From Halomonas litopenaei (lineage in GTDB: Bacteria; Pseudomonadota; Gammaproteobacteria; Pseudomonadales; Halomonadaceae): DNA of 64,000 bases. The notes beneath the pieces were generated by a model. The model worked only from the letters and a program-made list of their open reading frames with translations, ran no database searches and was not told the origin of the DNA. The first letter of the stretch is position 1, and the number at the start of each line of letters is the position of its first letter. The stretch is taken from NCBI RefSeq assembly GCF_003045775.1, contig NZ_PXNS01000010.1:62001-126000 (forward strand), written 5' to 3'. Below, piece by piece: positions 43,514 to 55,246 of the stretch. Both the position numbers and the translations under genes were made by a program.

Positions 43514-43942
43514 TCAGTCGTTCAGGGAGAGGGTCATATTGCGATGCGGAATGCCGGCGTCGAGGAAGATATCTCCCTCGGCGCGGAAGCCCAGGGCTTC
43601 GTAGAAACCGAGCGCATGGGTCTGGGCGGCGAGCTCGACGCTCGAGTGACCACGCTGTCGCGCAGCCTCGATGGTGGCGCGCATCAGCGCCACGCCGACG
43701 CCGAGTCCCCGGGCTTCGGCAAGCACCGCCACGCGACCGATATGGCCATCGGGCAGCAGTCTCGCCGTACCCAGTACACGCTCGTCCTGGCTTGCCAGGA
43801 AATGCAGGCAGTCAGGATCGAGGCCGTCCCACTCTTCCTCGATCGGCACCTGTTGTTCGATGACGAAGACGCGATAGCGAATGTCACCGGCCGCTTCGCC
43901 AAGTTGTTCCCAGCTTCCCTGTTCGATCACCACCTCAGGCAT
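43514..43942 (-). CDS. GNAT-family N-acetyltransferase
   Basis: This 142-residue acetyltransferase shows an ElaA-like N-terminal pattern (IRYRVFVIEQQVPIEEEWDGLD). The acetyl-CoA loop is RVAVLAEARGLGVGVALM (R/Q-x2-G-x-G type), with a C-terminal HALGFYEALGFRAEGDIFLDAGIPH block. The substrate is unknown. Its ATG at 43942 overlaps the roxA stop by 8 bp, so the two are cotranslated, and a link to ribosome modification is possible but unproven. Followed by the gap containing the TGTAGTC sites. Confidence 0.9.
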   Translation of the reverse strand: MPEVVIEQGSWEQLGEAAGDIRYRVFVIEQQVPIEEEWDGLDPDCLHFLASQDERVLGTARLLPDGHIGRVAVLAEARGLGVGVALMRATIEAARQRGHSSVELAAQTHALGFYEALGFRAEGDIFLDAGIPHRNMTLSLND

Positions 43943-45122
43943 CGTCGTCCTCCATGTCGTCGACCGGCCAGCCAAGGCTGCCGGCGTCGAACAGCCGTGT
44001 CAGCACCTCGGCGGCGCCGGGGTAGTCGAGCAGCGAGGCGTCGAACTCGCCGCGGTTGGCGATCTCGCGGGCCAGCGCCAGATCGCAGTCGATGCCGTCG
44101 CCGTCGGCAAACAGGGTGGCCCGGTCGTCCGCCAGGGCGTGCCAGGCGAAGCGAGAGCCCGGCGCGGCCACCAGCACCTCGCCTTCCTGTAGTGCAGCGA
44201 CAAGCTCGTCTGGCGCCGTCGGTGTCTCGCTGGGCTCGAGCTGGTCCACGTACTTGGGCTGGGTCATCACCCGGCCGAACCACTGGGCCATCTGGGCTGG
44301 ATCGTCCAGGGTCTCGAGGATCAACTGGCGCATGCGTGACAGCGCCGCCTGATCGAGTTCGCCCGGGTCCTCGGCCGGGGTCATGCCGGCATCGCCGTAG
44401 CGGCGAGAGGGGGGTTGCTGCTCCCCCAGGTAGTCGGCGAAGGAGGTGATCGCCTCGTCCGCCGAGGGGGCGCGAAAGCCCACCGAGTAGGTCATGCAGT
44501 CATCGCTCTGGCTGACCCCGTGGTGCGCCCAGCCGGGGGGCAGGTAGAGCATGTCGCCGGGCTCCAGCACCCAGTCCTGATCGGCGTTGACCTCGAAGGT
44601 CTCGAGGATGCGCAGGTCGATGCCGCGCAGGATCGGGGCGTCATCGGCCACCTTGCCGCCAAGCTGCCAGCGGCGCTGACCACTGCCCTGGAGCAGGAAG
44701 ACATCGTACTGGTCCAGGTGCGGGCCGACGCTGCCGCCTGGCGGCGCGTAGCTGACCATGATGTCATCCAGGCGCCAGCGCGGCAGAAAGGTGAAGTCCT
44801 CCAGCAGGGCGGCGACCTCCGGCACATAGTGATCCACCGCCTGTACCAGCAGGGTCCAGTCGCGCTCCGGCAGGCGGGCGAAGGTGGCCTCGTCGAAGGG
44901 GCCGTGGCTGACCTGCCAGGGTCCGTCGGGGCCCTGTTCCTCGACCAGGCGTGCCTCGATATTGTCCTCGCAGGCGAGCCCGGCCAGTTCGTCTGGCGTC
45001 AGCGGGTTGTCGAAGTCGGGAAAGGCGCCACGGATCAGCAGAGGTTGCTGCTGCCAGACATCGCGCAGGAACTCTGCCGATGTCAGGCCGCCCAGCAGGG
45101 TGAGGGGGGTATCAGTTGACAT
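43935..45122 (-). CDS. roxA: Ribosomal protein L16 arginine 3-hydroxylase (JmjC/cupin oxygenase)
   Basis: This 395-residue Fe(II)/2-oxoglutarate oxygenase of the YcfD/RoxA type hydroxylates an arginine of ribosomal protein L16. The N-terminal JmjC cupin carries the iron motif HLDQYDVFLLQ (H-x-D) and the distal histidine in LPPGWAHHGVSQSDDCMTYSVGFR. A winged-helix-like C-terminal region follows (TQPKYVDQLEPS). MSTDTPLTLLGGLTSAEFLRDVWQQQPLLIRGAF is characteristic. It is encoded with a GNAT acetyltransferase (8-bp overlap) downstream of purB. Confidence 0.94.
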   Translation of the reverse strand: MSTDTPLTLLGGLTSAEFLRDVWQQQPLLIRGAFPDFDNPLTPDELAGLACEDNIEARLVEEQGPDGPWQVSHGPFDEATFARLPERDWTLLVQAVDHYVPEVAALLEDFTFLPRWRLDDIMVSYAPPGGSVGPHLDQYDVFLLQGSGQRRWQLGGKVADDAPILRGIDLRILETFEVNADQDWVLEPGDMLYLPPGWAHHGVSQSDDCMTYSVGFRAPSADEAITSFADYLGEQQPPSRRYGDAGMTPAEDPGELDQAALSRMRQLILETLDDPAQMAQWFGRVMTQPKYVDQLEPSETPTAPDELVAALQEGEVLVAAPGSRFAWHALADDRATLFADGDGIDCDLALAREIANRGEFDASLLDYPGAAEVLTRLFDAGSLGWPVDDMEDDDA

Positions 45123-45198
45123 GAGGAATCCTGATGGTGATTGGGAGTAGCGGGCTCGGTATCGGCCCCGGCCCCGAAGAGAGGGCTCCAGAAACGCC

Positions 45199-45222
45199 TC
45201 ACCCCACCGATTGGCGGGGTGA
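45199..45222 (-). terminator. Hairpin after purB
   Basis: A 10-bp stem with one mismatch (TCACCCC/GGGGTGA core, loop GATT) lies 27 bp beyond the purB stop and is not followed by a T-run. It may act as a weak terminator or processing site. Confidence 0.5.
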
Positions 45223-45248
45223 AGCGGGGTTCTGTCAGCGGCTCCGGC

Positions 45249-47297
<2,049 letters not shown>

Positions 47298-47301
<4 letters not shown>

Positions 47302-48410
47302 GCCGCTCGCTCCTCGGCGTTCCAGGTGGACCGGATGACGCCGCCGCCGAGGCAGACGTCACCGTCGTAGATGACCAGCGATTGGCCCGGTGTCACGGCC
47401 CGCTGTGGGTCGTCGAAGTGTACCGCGACGCCGCCATCGGCCCGGGTCGTCAGCGTGCATGGCACGTCGTCCTGACGATAGCGGGTCTTGGCGCTGAAGC
47501 GCCCCTCGGCGCAAGGCGGCTCACCGGCGACCCAATCCATCGCCTCGGTGGCCAGGCTGTCGGTGTACAACAGAGGGTGATGCTTGCCTTGAACCGCGAT
47601 CAGCACGTTGCGCTCGAGGTCCTTGCCGGCCACGTACCAGGGGTCTTCCGAATAGTTGGCGAGACCGCCGATGCCGAGGCCCTGGCGCTGGCCCAGGGTG
47701 TAGTACATCAGGCCCATGTGATCGCCGATAACGTCGCCGTCCGGTGTCTCGATGGTCCCCGGCTGGGCCGGCAGGTACTGCTTGAGAAAGTCGCTGAAGC
47801 GGCGCTCGCCGATGAAGCAGATACCGGTGGAGTCCTTCTTCTTTGCGGTAACCAGATCGTGCTGTTCGGCGATGGCGCGAACCTCGGGCTTTTCGATCTC
47901 GCCCACCGGGAACAGGGTGCGCGCGATGGCGGCTTCCGGCACGGCGTGCAGGAAGTAGCTCTGGTCCTTGTTGCCGTCGAGTCCCTTGAGCAGTCGCGGG
48001 CGGCCGTCGCGCTCGCCGCGGCGAACATAGTGACCGGTGGCGATCATCTCGGCGCCGAGCATCTCGGCGTAGTCGAGGAACACCTTGAACTTGATTTCGC
48101 GGTTGCAAAGGATATCGGGATTCGGTGTGCGTCCGGCCTTGTACTCGGCGAGGAAGTGCTCGAACACGTTGTCCCAGTACTCGGCGGCAAAGTTGGCCGT
48201 GTGCAGGGGAATGCCGAGCTTCTTGCACACCGCTTCGGCGTCCGCCAGGTCTTCCATGGCGGTGCAGTATTCGGTGCCGTCGTCCTCATCCCAGTTCTTC
48301 ATGAACAGCCCTTCCACCTGATAGCCCTGTTGGATCAGGCGGAGGGCGGAAACGGAGGAATCGACGCCGCCGGACATGCCGACGATGACTTTGCCGGTGG
48401 ACGCTGACAT
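47298..48410 (-). CDS. mnmA: tRNA-specific 2-thiouridylase
   Basis: MnmA thiolates U34 of Lys, Glu and Gln tRNAs. It has 370 residues. The PP-loop is [16 protein letters not shown] near the N-terminus. The [13 protein letters not shown] segment, the [12 protein letters not shown] cysteine and the catalytic [21 protein letters not shown] cysteine are all present, and [10 protein letters not shown] begins the C-terminal barrel. It is first in the mnmA-hflD-purB unit and divergent from nothing: nudJ lies upstream on the same strand, 68 bp away. Confidence 0.97.
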
Positions 48411-48478
48411 AACGACTCTCGGAGTGGTGGGGCAAATGGGCGGTGATTATACACGAATTGCACCCGTCAACCGAAGCC

Positions 48479-48925
48479 TCAGCGTTCGTGCAGCACCTCC
48501 ATCGGGAAGGTCTTGCCGGCCAGGGCGTCGCGGATGCGCTTGATCACCAGTGGGCTGCGCAGGCGGCCCTCGCGCTCCAGCGCCTCGACGTCCTCCAGGG
48601 TCAGCCAATGGATGGCCATGATATCCCGGTCCAGTTCGGTGCCCAGGTGGGCCAGCGCCATGCCGAAGAAGGCGTGGCTGTGGAAGGTCTTGCCGTCCGG
48701 GGCCTCGTACACGTACATGCCCAGGTAGTCGGTGATGCCGACCCGCCAGGCAGTCTCTTCGGCGACCTCGCGCAGGGCGCCGTCGCGGATGCGCTCACCG
48801 GGTTCCAGGTGGCCGGCGGGCTGGTTGAACAGGGTATGGGGGCCGCCACGGTCTTCTTCCACCAGCAGGAAACGACCGGCTCGTTCGACCACCGTGGCCA
48901 CGGTCACGTAGGGGGTCCAGCGCAT
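48479..48925 (-). CDS. nudJ: NudJ-like Nudix phosphatase
   Basis: This 148-residue Nudix hydrolase begins MRWTPYVTVATVVER, as in NudJ (nucleoside and HMP-PP phosphatase). The Nudix box runs from PAGHLEPGERIRDGALREVAEETAWRV. The glutamates of REVAEE are intact. The normally conserved glycine after EET is alanine, a mild departure from the GX5EX7REUXEEXGU rule. Its ATG shares one base with the rluE stop (TAATG), so it is coupled to that gene. The rluE-nudJ-mnmA order is conserved in relatives. Confidence 0.92.
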   Translation of the reverse strand: MRWTPYVTVATVVERAGRFLLVEEDRGGPHTLFNQPAGHLEPGERIRDGALREVAEETAWRVGITDYLGMYVYEAPDGKTFHSHAFFGMALAHLGTELDRDIMAIHWLTLEDVEALEREGRLRSPLVIKRIRDALAGKTFPMEVLHER

Positions 48926-49515
48926 TATCGGCGTCTCCTTGTTGTAGGGGCTGAGCCCCGGGGGCGCTTTGGCGCGTGCAGCGTCTGGCGCTGCCATTGT
49001 CCCGGGGCCAGGCCGTCGAGCCGCCAGGGGCCGATGGCGACGCGTACCAGCCTCAGCGTCGGGTGGCCCACATGGGCGGTCATCCTGCGCACCTGGCGAT
49101 TGCGCCCCTCGCTGATGGTCAGCTCCAGCCAGCAGGTAACGGGATGGCGCTTCGGGTCCAGGGGCGGCGTGCGCTCGGGCAGCCCGCTGGTCGTCAGTCG
49201 CCGGACCTTGGCCGGCCGGGTGGGTCCATCCTTGAGAGTGACCCCTTCGGCGAGCGCCTTCAAGGCCCGATCGTCCGGCTGTCCCTCGACGAGCACTCGA
49301 TACGTCTTCGGCTGCTTGTGGCGCGGGTGGCTGATACGATGAATCAACTCGCCATCGTCACTGAGCAACAACAGGCCTTCGGAATCGTAGTCGAGGCGGC
49401 CGGCCGGATAGATGTCCGGCACGTCGATCAGCGAGGCCAGGGTATTGCGTCCCTGGTCATCGGTGAACTGGGACAGCACCCGATAGGGCTTGTGCAGCAG
49501 ATAAAGTTGACTCAT
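48925..49515 (-). CDS. rluE: 23S rRNA pseudouridine synthase, RluE-like
   Basis: This 196-residue RsuA/RluE-type pseudouridine synthase has no S4 domain. The catalytic aspartate lies in IYPAGRLDYDSEGLLLLSDDG. KTYRVLVEGQP and ISEGRNRQVRRMTAHVGHPTLRLVRV complete the family motifs. E. coli RluE modifies U2457 of 23S rRNA. A basic, disordered tail (APKRPRGSAPTTRRRR) follows the domain. It is coupled to nudJ downstream and divergent from icd, with 145 bp between starts. Confidence 0.93.
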   Translation of the reverse strand: MSQLYLLHKPYRVLSQFTDDQGRNTLASLIDVPDIYPAGRLDYDSEGLLLLSDDGELIHRISHPRHKQPKTYRVLVEGQPDDRALKALAEGVTLKDGPTRPAKVRRLTTSGLPERTPPLDPKRHPVTCWLELTISEGRNRQVRRMTAHVGHPTLRLVRVAIGPWRLDGLAPGQWQRQTLHAPKRPRGSAPTTRRRR

Positions 49516-49613
49516 GGGCGGGCTCGATGATCTGGCTCGGAAGGCGTGGCGGCGGGCCGTTTAGGCCTTTTCCAAAGATTGTCGACAAAGCCTACTCCGG
49601 GCGCGGGGGGTAA

Positions 49614-49622
49614 TGCTATACT
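49614..49622 (+). promoter_or_regulatory. Extended -10 promoter element of icd
   Basis: TGCTATACT (49614-49622) is an extended -10 box, 39 bp upstream of the icd ATG. No good -35 is present at 17 bp, as is common for extended -10 promoters. AGGGGAG (49648-49654) is the ribosome site. Confidence 0.6.
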
Positions 49623-49660
49623 CCGCGCTCCACTGAATAGACCTGACAGGGGAGTTCTCA

Positions 49661-50917
<1,257 letters not shown>

Positions 50918-51003
50918 GCGACGTACCGATCGTCCGATGACAGCGTCTGGTGCAGGTGATCGCTATCGCCCGTACCGGCTGTTCATCGCGGCGCTCTGAA
51001 AAG

Positions 51004-51032
51004 GCCCTCGCCCGCTCGGGCGGGGGCTTTTT
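51004..51032 (+). terminator. Intrinsic terminator of icd
   Basis: A GC-rich stem-loop (51004-51027, GCCCTCGCCCG against GGGCGGGGGC) is followed by five T residues. It lies 87 bp after the icd stop. Confidence 0.9.
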
Positions 51033-51166
51033 GCTTTGTACGTTTTTTGCGTGAAAGCGTCCGTCGGATTTCCGATAATGGGAGACGGAACGGAACCCTG
51101 CCGCGCCGCCGACGTCCAATGCTCGACGCGGGTGGGCGCAGGCACCCGATTGACAGTGTGAGGCCT

Positions 51167-51553
51167 ATGTTCAACGCAAGAGAGGAGGATCCTGTCTGGA
51201 TCCGTGCCCCCTTCGCCGGAATGACCCGTCCGCCCAGTGAGCCGGGCGAGCAGGATGACGGTGACCTGGCGACCCAGGAGGCTGACCCCGAGGTGGCCAG
51301 GCCACCCATGTATAAGGTTGTCTTGCATAACGACGACTTCACCCCCATGGAGTTTGTGGTGGAGGTGCTGCAGACCTTCTTCCATCTGGACAGCGAGACC
51401 GCCGTGCAGATCATGCTGACGGTCCACAGCCACGGAAAGGCAACCTGCGGTGTCTTTACCCATGACATCGCCGAGACCAAGAGCCATCAGGTCAACGAGT
51501 ATGCGAGAGAGTGCCAGCATCCGCTGTTGAGCGATATCGAGGCAGCGGACTGA
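51167..51553 (+). CDS. clpS: ClpS adaptor of the ClpAP protease
   Basis: ClpS delivers N-end-rule substrates to ClpA. The protein has 128 residues with a disordered acidic N-terminal extension of about 45. The ClpS core follows: [21 protein letters not shown] (N-degron pocket residues N, D and D), [20 protein letters not shown] and [10 protein letters not shown]. The ATG at 51167 has a close TGAGG; the upstream frame is not conserved-looking. It stands 204 bp ahead of clpA, its partner. ate and aat, which create N-degrons, lie in the same neighbourhood. Confidence 0.95.
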   Translation: MFNAREEDPVWIRAPFAGMTRPPSEPGEQDDGDLATQEADPEVARPPMYKVVLHNDDFTPMEFVVEVLQTFFHLDSETAVQIMLTVHSHGKATCGVFTHDIAETKSHQVNEYARECQHPLLSDIEAAD

Positions 51554-51757
51554 GACGGGTCGATATCGGATCGCCCTGACAGTGCTGCCGCTGGCGGCGA
51601 CGAGTGGTCACAGATCCGCACAAGCCGGCCCCGCGTTAACGAGAGACGGTTGCTGCGTTGACGAAGAACTTGCAACGGCGCCATTTGTACCCGATGTTGA
51701 TGGTGCCGGACCACAAAAGATCCGATGCAAGCCCTATGCGGCGAGAAGGGGACTGCC

Positions 51758-54034
51758 ATGCTGAGCAAAGAACTTGAACTGACCCTGAACACGGCCTTCA
51801 CCGTGGCGCGTTCCAAGCGCCATGAGTTCATGACCGTGGAGCACTTGTTGCTGGCGCTTCTGGATAATGCTTCAGCATCAGATGTGCTGCGTGCCTGTGG
51901 GGCCAATCTCGACAAGCTGCGGTCCGACCTGCAGGATTTCATCAATTCCACCACCCCGCTGATTCCGGAAGACCAGACCGAGCGCGAGACCCAGCCGACG
52001 CTGGGCTTCCAGCGAGTGCTTCAGCGGGCCGTGTTCCACGTGCAGTCTTCTGGCAAGAGCGAAGTGACCGGTGCCAACGTACTGGTTGCGATCTTCTCCG
52101 AGCAGGAGAGCCAGGCGGTCTACTTCCTCAAGCAGCAGAACGTGGCACGGGTCGATGCGGTCAACTACATCGCCCACGGGATCTCCAAGGTCACCGGCCA
52201 CGGCCAGAGCCCGTCTTCGGCGGCTCCCGAGGCCGAGGACGCCGAGGAAGCCGGCAGCGAGGCCGGCGGCAATCCGTTGACCGGTTTTGCCACCAACCTC
52301 AACGAGCAGGCCCGCATGGGCAAGATCGACCCCCTGATCGGGCGTGATCACGAGCTCGAGCGGGTGGTGCAGATTCTGGCACGGCGGCGCAAGAACAACC
52401 CCTTGCTGGTCGGTGAGGCCGGCGTCGGCAAGACCGCCATCGCCGAGGGCCTGGCCAAGCGCATCGTCGAGGAAGACGTGCCCGATGTGATCGGCGACGC
52501 CGTGGTGTACTCGCTGGACATGGGCGCGCTGCTGGCGGGTACCAAGTATCGTGGTGACTTCGAGAAGCGCTTGAAGAGCCTGCTGGCGGAACTGCGCAAG
52601 CTGCCCAACGCCATCCTGTTCATCGATGAGATCCATACGGTGATCGGCGCCGGTGCGGCGTCCGGTGGAGTGATGGACGCATCGAACCTGCTCAAGCCGC
52701 TGCTGTCCTCCGGCGAGCTGCGCTGTATCGGCTCCACCACCTTCCAGGAATTCCGCGGTATCTTCGAGAAGGATCGTGCCCTGGCACGTCGTTTCCAGAA
52801 GGTCGATGTGATGGCCCCCTCGGTCGAGGACTCCATCAAGATCCTCAAGGGGCTGCGTTCACGCTTCGAGGAGCACCACCAGCTCAAGTACACCGACGCC
52901 GCGCTGGACAGCGCCGCGCGGCTGGCGGATCGCTACATCAACGACCGCTTCCTGCCGGACAAGGCCATCGATGTCATCGATGAGGCCGGTGCCCACCAGC
53001 GCCTGTTGCCGCCGGAAATGCGCGTGGACACCATCGACGTCGATCAGGTCGAGGCGGTGGTCGCTTCCATCGCGCGGATTCCGCCGAAGAGCGTATCCAG
53101 CTCCGATCGCAAGCTGCTCGAGAACCTGGATCGCGATCTCAAGATGCTGGTGTTCGGTCAGGATGAGGCCATCGACAGCCTGGCGGCGGCGATCAAGCTG
53201 TCCCGCGCCGGGCTCAAGTCGCCGGACAAGCCGGTCGGCAGCTTCCTGTTCGCCGGCCCCACCGGCGTCGGCAAGACCGAGGTGGCGCGTCAGCTGGCCC
53301 ATATCATGGGGGTCGAACTGCTGCGCTTCGACATGTCCGAGTACATGGAACGGCACACGGTATCGCGGCTGATCGGCGCACCTCCTGGCTATGTCGGCTA
53401 TGACCAGGGTGGTCTGCTGACCGAGGCGGTCACCAAGCAGCCCCACTGCGTGCTGCTGCTCGACGAGATCGAGAAGGCGCACCCCGAGGTCTTCAACCTG
53501 CTGCTGCAGGTCATGGACCACGGTCGTCTGACCGACAACAACGGGCGCGAGGCGGATTTCCGTCACGTCATTCTGATCATGACCTCCAACGCCGGGGTCG
53601 AGATCGCGACGCGTCGCTCGATCGGTTTCCAGACCCAGGACCACTCCACCGATGCCATGGAGGCGATTCGCAAGACCTTCACGCCGGAGTTCCGCAACCG
53701 TCTGGATGGCATCATCCAGTTCGCGTCGCTGGCCAAGCCTGTCGTACGCAATGTGGTCGACAAGTTCCTGGTGGAACTGCAGGCCCAGCTCGACGAGAAG
53801 CGGGTGCAGCTCGAGGTGGACGACGAGGCGCGCGATTGGCTGGCGACCATGGGTTACGACCCGGACATGGGCGCCCGCCCCATGGCTCGACTGATCCAGG
53901 AAAAGCTGAAGAAGCCCCTGGCCGAGATGATCCTGTTTGGGGATCTGGCCGAGCACGGTGGGCTGGTGCACGTCAGTCTGGAGGACGGAGAGCTTCACCT
54001 GTCCACCGACGTGGAAATGGCCGACGCGCCTTGA
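51758..54034 (+). CDS. clpA: ATP-dependent Clp protease ATP-binding subunit ClpA
   Basis: This 758-residue AAA+ unfoldase is the same length as E. coli ClpA. An N-terminal double Clp-N repeat binds ClpS. The first AAA module has Walker A GEAGVGKTAIAEGLAKR and Walker B AILFIDEIHTVIGAG. The second has Walker A GPTGVGKTEVARQLA and Walker B VLLLDEIEKAHPEVFN. It threads N-end-rule and ssrA-tagged substrates into ClpP. The ATG at 51758 is preceded by GAAGGGGA. clpP is not in the window. Confidence 0.97.
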   Translation: MLSKELELTLNTAFTVARSKRHEFMTVEHLLLALLDNASASDVLRACGANLDKLRSDLQDFINSTTPLIPEDQTERETQPTLGFQRVLQRAVFHVQSSGKSEVTGANVLVAIFSEQESQAVYFLKQQNVARVDAVNYIAHGISKVTGHGQSPSSAAPEAEDAEEAGSEAGGNPLTGFATNLNEQARMGKIDPLIGRDHELERVVQILARRRKNNPLLVGEAGVGKTAIAEGLAKRIVEEDVPDVIGDAVVYSLDMGALLAGTKYRGDFEKRLKSLLAELRKLPNAILFIDEIHTVIGAGAASGGVMDASNLLKPLLSSGELRCIGSTTFQEFRGIFEKDRALARRFQKVDVMAPSVEDSIKILKGLRSRFEEHHQLKYTDAALDSAARLADRYINDRFLPDKAIDVIDEAGAHQRLLPPEMRVDTIDVDQVEAVVASIARIPPKSVSSSDRKLLENLDRDLKMLVFGQDEAIDSLAAAIKLSRAGLKSPDKPVGSFLFAGPTGVGKTEVARQLAHIMGVELLRFDMSEYMERHTVSRLIGAPPGYVGYDQGGLLTEAVTKQPHCVLLLDEIEKAHPEVFNLLLQVMDHGRLTDNNGREADFRHVILIMTSNAGVEIATRRSIGFQTQDHSTDAMEAIRKTFTPEFRNRLDGIIQFASLAKPVVRNVVDKFLVELQAQLDEKRVQLEVDDEARDWLATMGYDPDMGARPMARLIQEKLKKPLAEMILFGDLAEHGGLVHVSLEDGELHLSTDVEMADAP

Positions 54035-54148
54035 GCGTCGAGGCAGGCTTTGTGGGGTGTGGCCAAGCCTGAAGCCTGCCTGTTGGGCCTGCCTGCTGAG
54101 ACTATCAGCAAGTTGGTTGCTTCGACTGGTCAGGAAGTGAAACTACGC

Positions 54149-54405
54149 GACGCCCCGTCAACGACGGGGCGTCGTCGTTTGTATCCAGCAGGGTCTGGAC
54201 GGCAACAGCCGTGCGAGTCCCCGGTAGCGGGTCGTTGCCCGGCTCTTGGACGAGGCGGTGCCGCCCTGCTGCGTCAGGCAAAGCAGGGCTGGTGCTGCAC
54301 CAGAGTCTTGCTGTCTTGCGAAAGGGGGCTGCGCTTGCCGGTGGGGTGGGGCGCGCCGCTAAGGCGCGTTACCGGCAAGTAGCGTCGGCGCTGAAGCGCT
54401 GACGC
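54149..54405. other. Densely structured non-coding interval clpA-infA
   Basis: The 380 bp between clpA and infA hold no credible gene but contain many perfect stems. GACGCCCCGTC/GACGGGGCGTC (54149-54173, loop AAC) is a probable clpA terminator. CAGCAGGG/CCCTGCTG (54186-54193 with 54264-54271) encloses GGCAAC/GTTGCC (54201-54206 with 54234-54239). GGCGG/CCGCC (54254-54265) and CTGGTG-CTG-CACCAG (54289-54303) follow. CTTGCCGGT/ACCGGCAAG (54334-54379) has an inner CGCGCC/GGCGCG, and a GCGTC...GACGC hairpin occupies 54382-54405. The last two may end infA transcription. No tRNA cloverleaf could be built. E. coli has serW here. Confidence 0.5.
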
Positions 54406-54414
54406 CGGCCGTTC

Positions 54415-54633
54415 TCAACGGGAACGGTAGACGATGCGACCCTTGGACAGGTCGTAGGGAGTCAGCTCGACCTTGACCTTGTCACCGGTCAGGATGCGGA
54501 TGTAGTTCTTGCGCATCTTGCCCGAGATGTGGGCGGTCACCACGTGGCCGTTTTCCAGTTCGACCCGGAACATGGTGTTGGGAAGGGTGTCGACGACCAC
54601 GCCTTCCATTTCGATATGGTCTTCGCGTGCCAT
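54415..54633 (-). CDS. infA: Translation initiation factor IF-1
   Basis: IF-1 is a 72-residue OB-fold protein that binds the 30S A site. The sequence [19 protein letters not shown], then [32 protein letters not shown] and [16 protein letters not shown], is essentially invariant in the family. The length is exact. It lies downstream of a tandem repeat array that separates it from ate, so its leader or promoter region includes repeat DNA. GCGAGGATTC upstream of the start provides a moderate ribosome site. Confidence 0.98.
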   Translation of the reverse strand: MAREDHIEMEGVVVDTLPNTMFRVELENGHVVTAHISGKMRKNYIRILTGDKVKVELTPYDLSKGRIVYRSR

Positions 54634-54712
54634 ATAGGCGAATCCTCGCTGGTGAAATCGAAAAGATGCCTGACCTTGAGGCGTCACTGCCGTTACTGTG
54701 GTCAGGATAGCG

Positions 54713-55206
54713 CGATATTCTGCCGGATGCAGAAGCAGATGGCAAAGGCAGATGGCTGATCGGCCCTCAAAGTGCGCGATATTCTGCCGCTTTCCAGTAT
54801 CCCCGGAGTCAGATGGCAAAGGCAGATGGCCATTGATAGCAGGCTAGCCCCTCAAAGTGCGCGATATTCTGCTGCTTTCCAGTATCCCCGGAGCCAGATG
54901 GCAAAGGCAGATGGCAGGTTAGCTCTCAAGGATAAGCAAAGTTCACGATATTCTGCCGCTTTCCAGTAGCCCCGGAGCCAGATGGCAAAGGCAGATGGCA
55001 GGTTAGCGCTCAAGGATAAGCAAAGTTCACGATATTCTGCCGCGTTCCAGTATCCCCGGAGCCAGATGGCGAAGGCAGATGGCTGGTCGGCCCTCAAAGT
55101 GCGCGATATTCTGCCGCTTTCCAGTATCCCCGGAGTCAGAGGGCAAAGGCAGATGGCCATTGAGAGCAGGTTAGACCCTCAAAGTGCGCGATATTCTGCC
55201 GCTCTC
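54713..55206. repeat. Degenerate tandem array of 64-85 bp units between ate and infA
   Basis: The motif CGATATTCTGC recurs at 54713, 54777, 54862, 54946, 55030, 55104 and 55189, giving periods of 64, 85, 84, 84, 74 and 85 bp. Each full unit continues with CCGCTTTCCAGTATCCCCGG, then a GATGGCAAAGGCAGATGG block. It then takes one of three endings: CCATTGA-type (54777 and 55104), CAGGTTAGC-type (54862 and 54946), or CTGGTCGG-type (55030, similar to 54713). TCTGCC near the unit start and GGCAGA later could pair, so each unit may fold. The size and non-unique spacers exclude CRISPR. Short frames through it are repeat artefacts. Confidence 0.9.
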
Positions 55207-55246
55207 TAGAGAGCAGAGAACGTGCTTGAGCTATCGGGTTGGGCGG

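Noticed and set aside
54035..54414. tRNA-Ser gene expected from E. coli synteny (serW)
   Set aside because: No acceptor stem, T-loop consensus (GTTCGAATC) or anticodon arm could be assembled on either strand.
54852..55160. Repeat-encoded peptide (102 aa, minus strand) and similar short frames in the array
   Set aside because: The frames exist only because unit lengths of 84 and 85 bp happen to keep phase partly. There is no ribosome site or conserved start.
54713..55206. CRISPR array
   Set aside because: The whole 64-85 bp unit repeats, including what would be spacers. Repeats are not uniform in length, and no cas genes are nearby.
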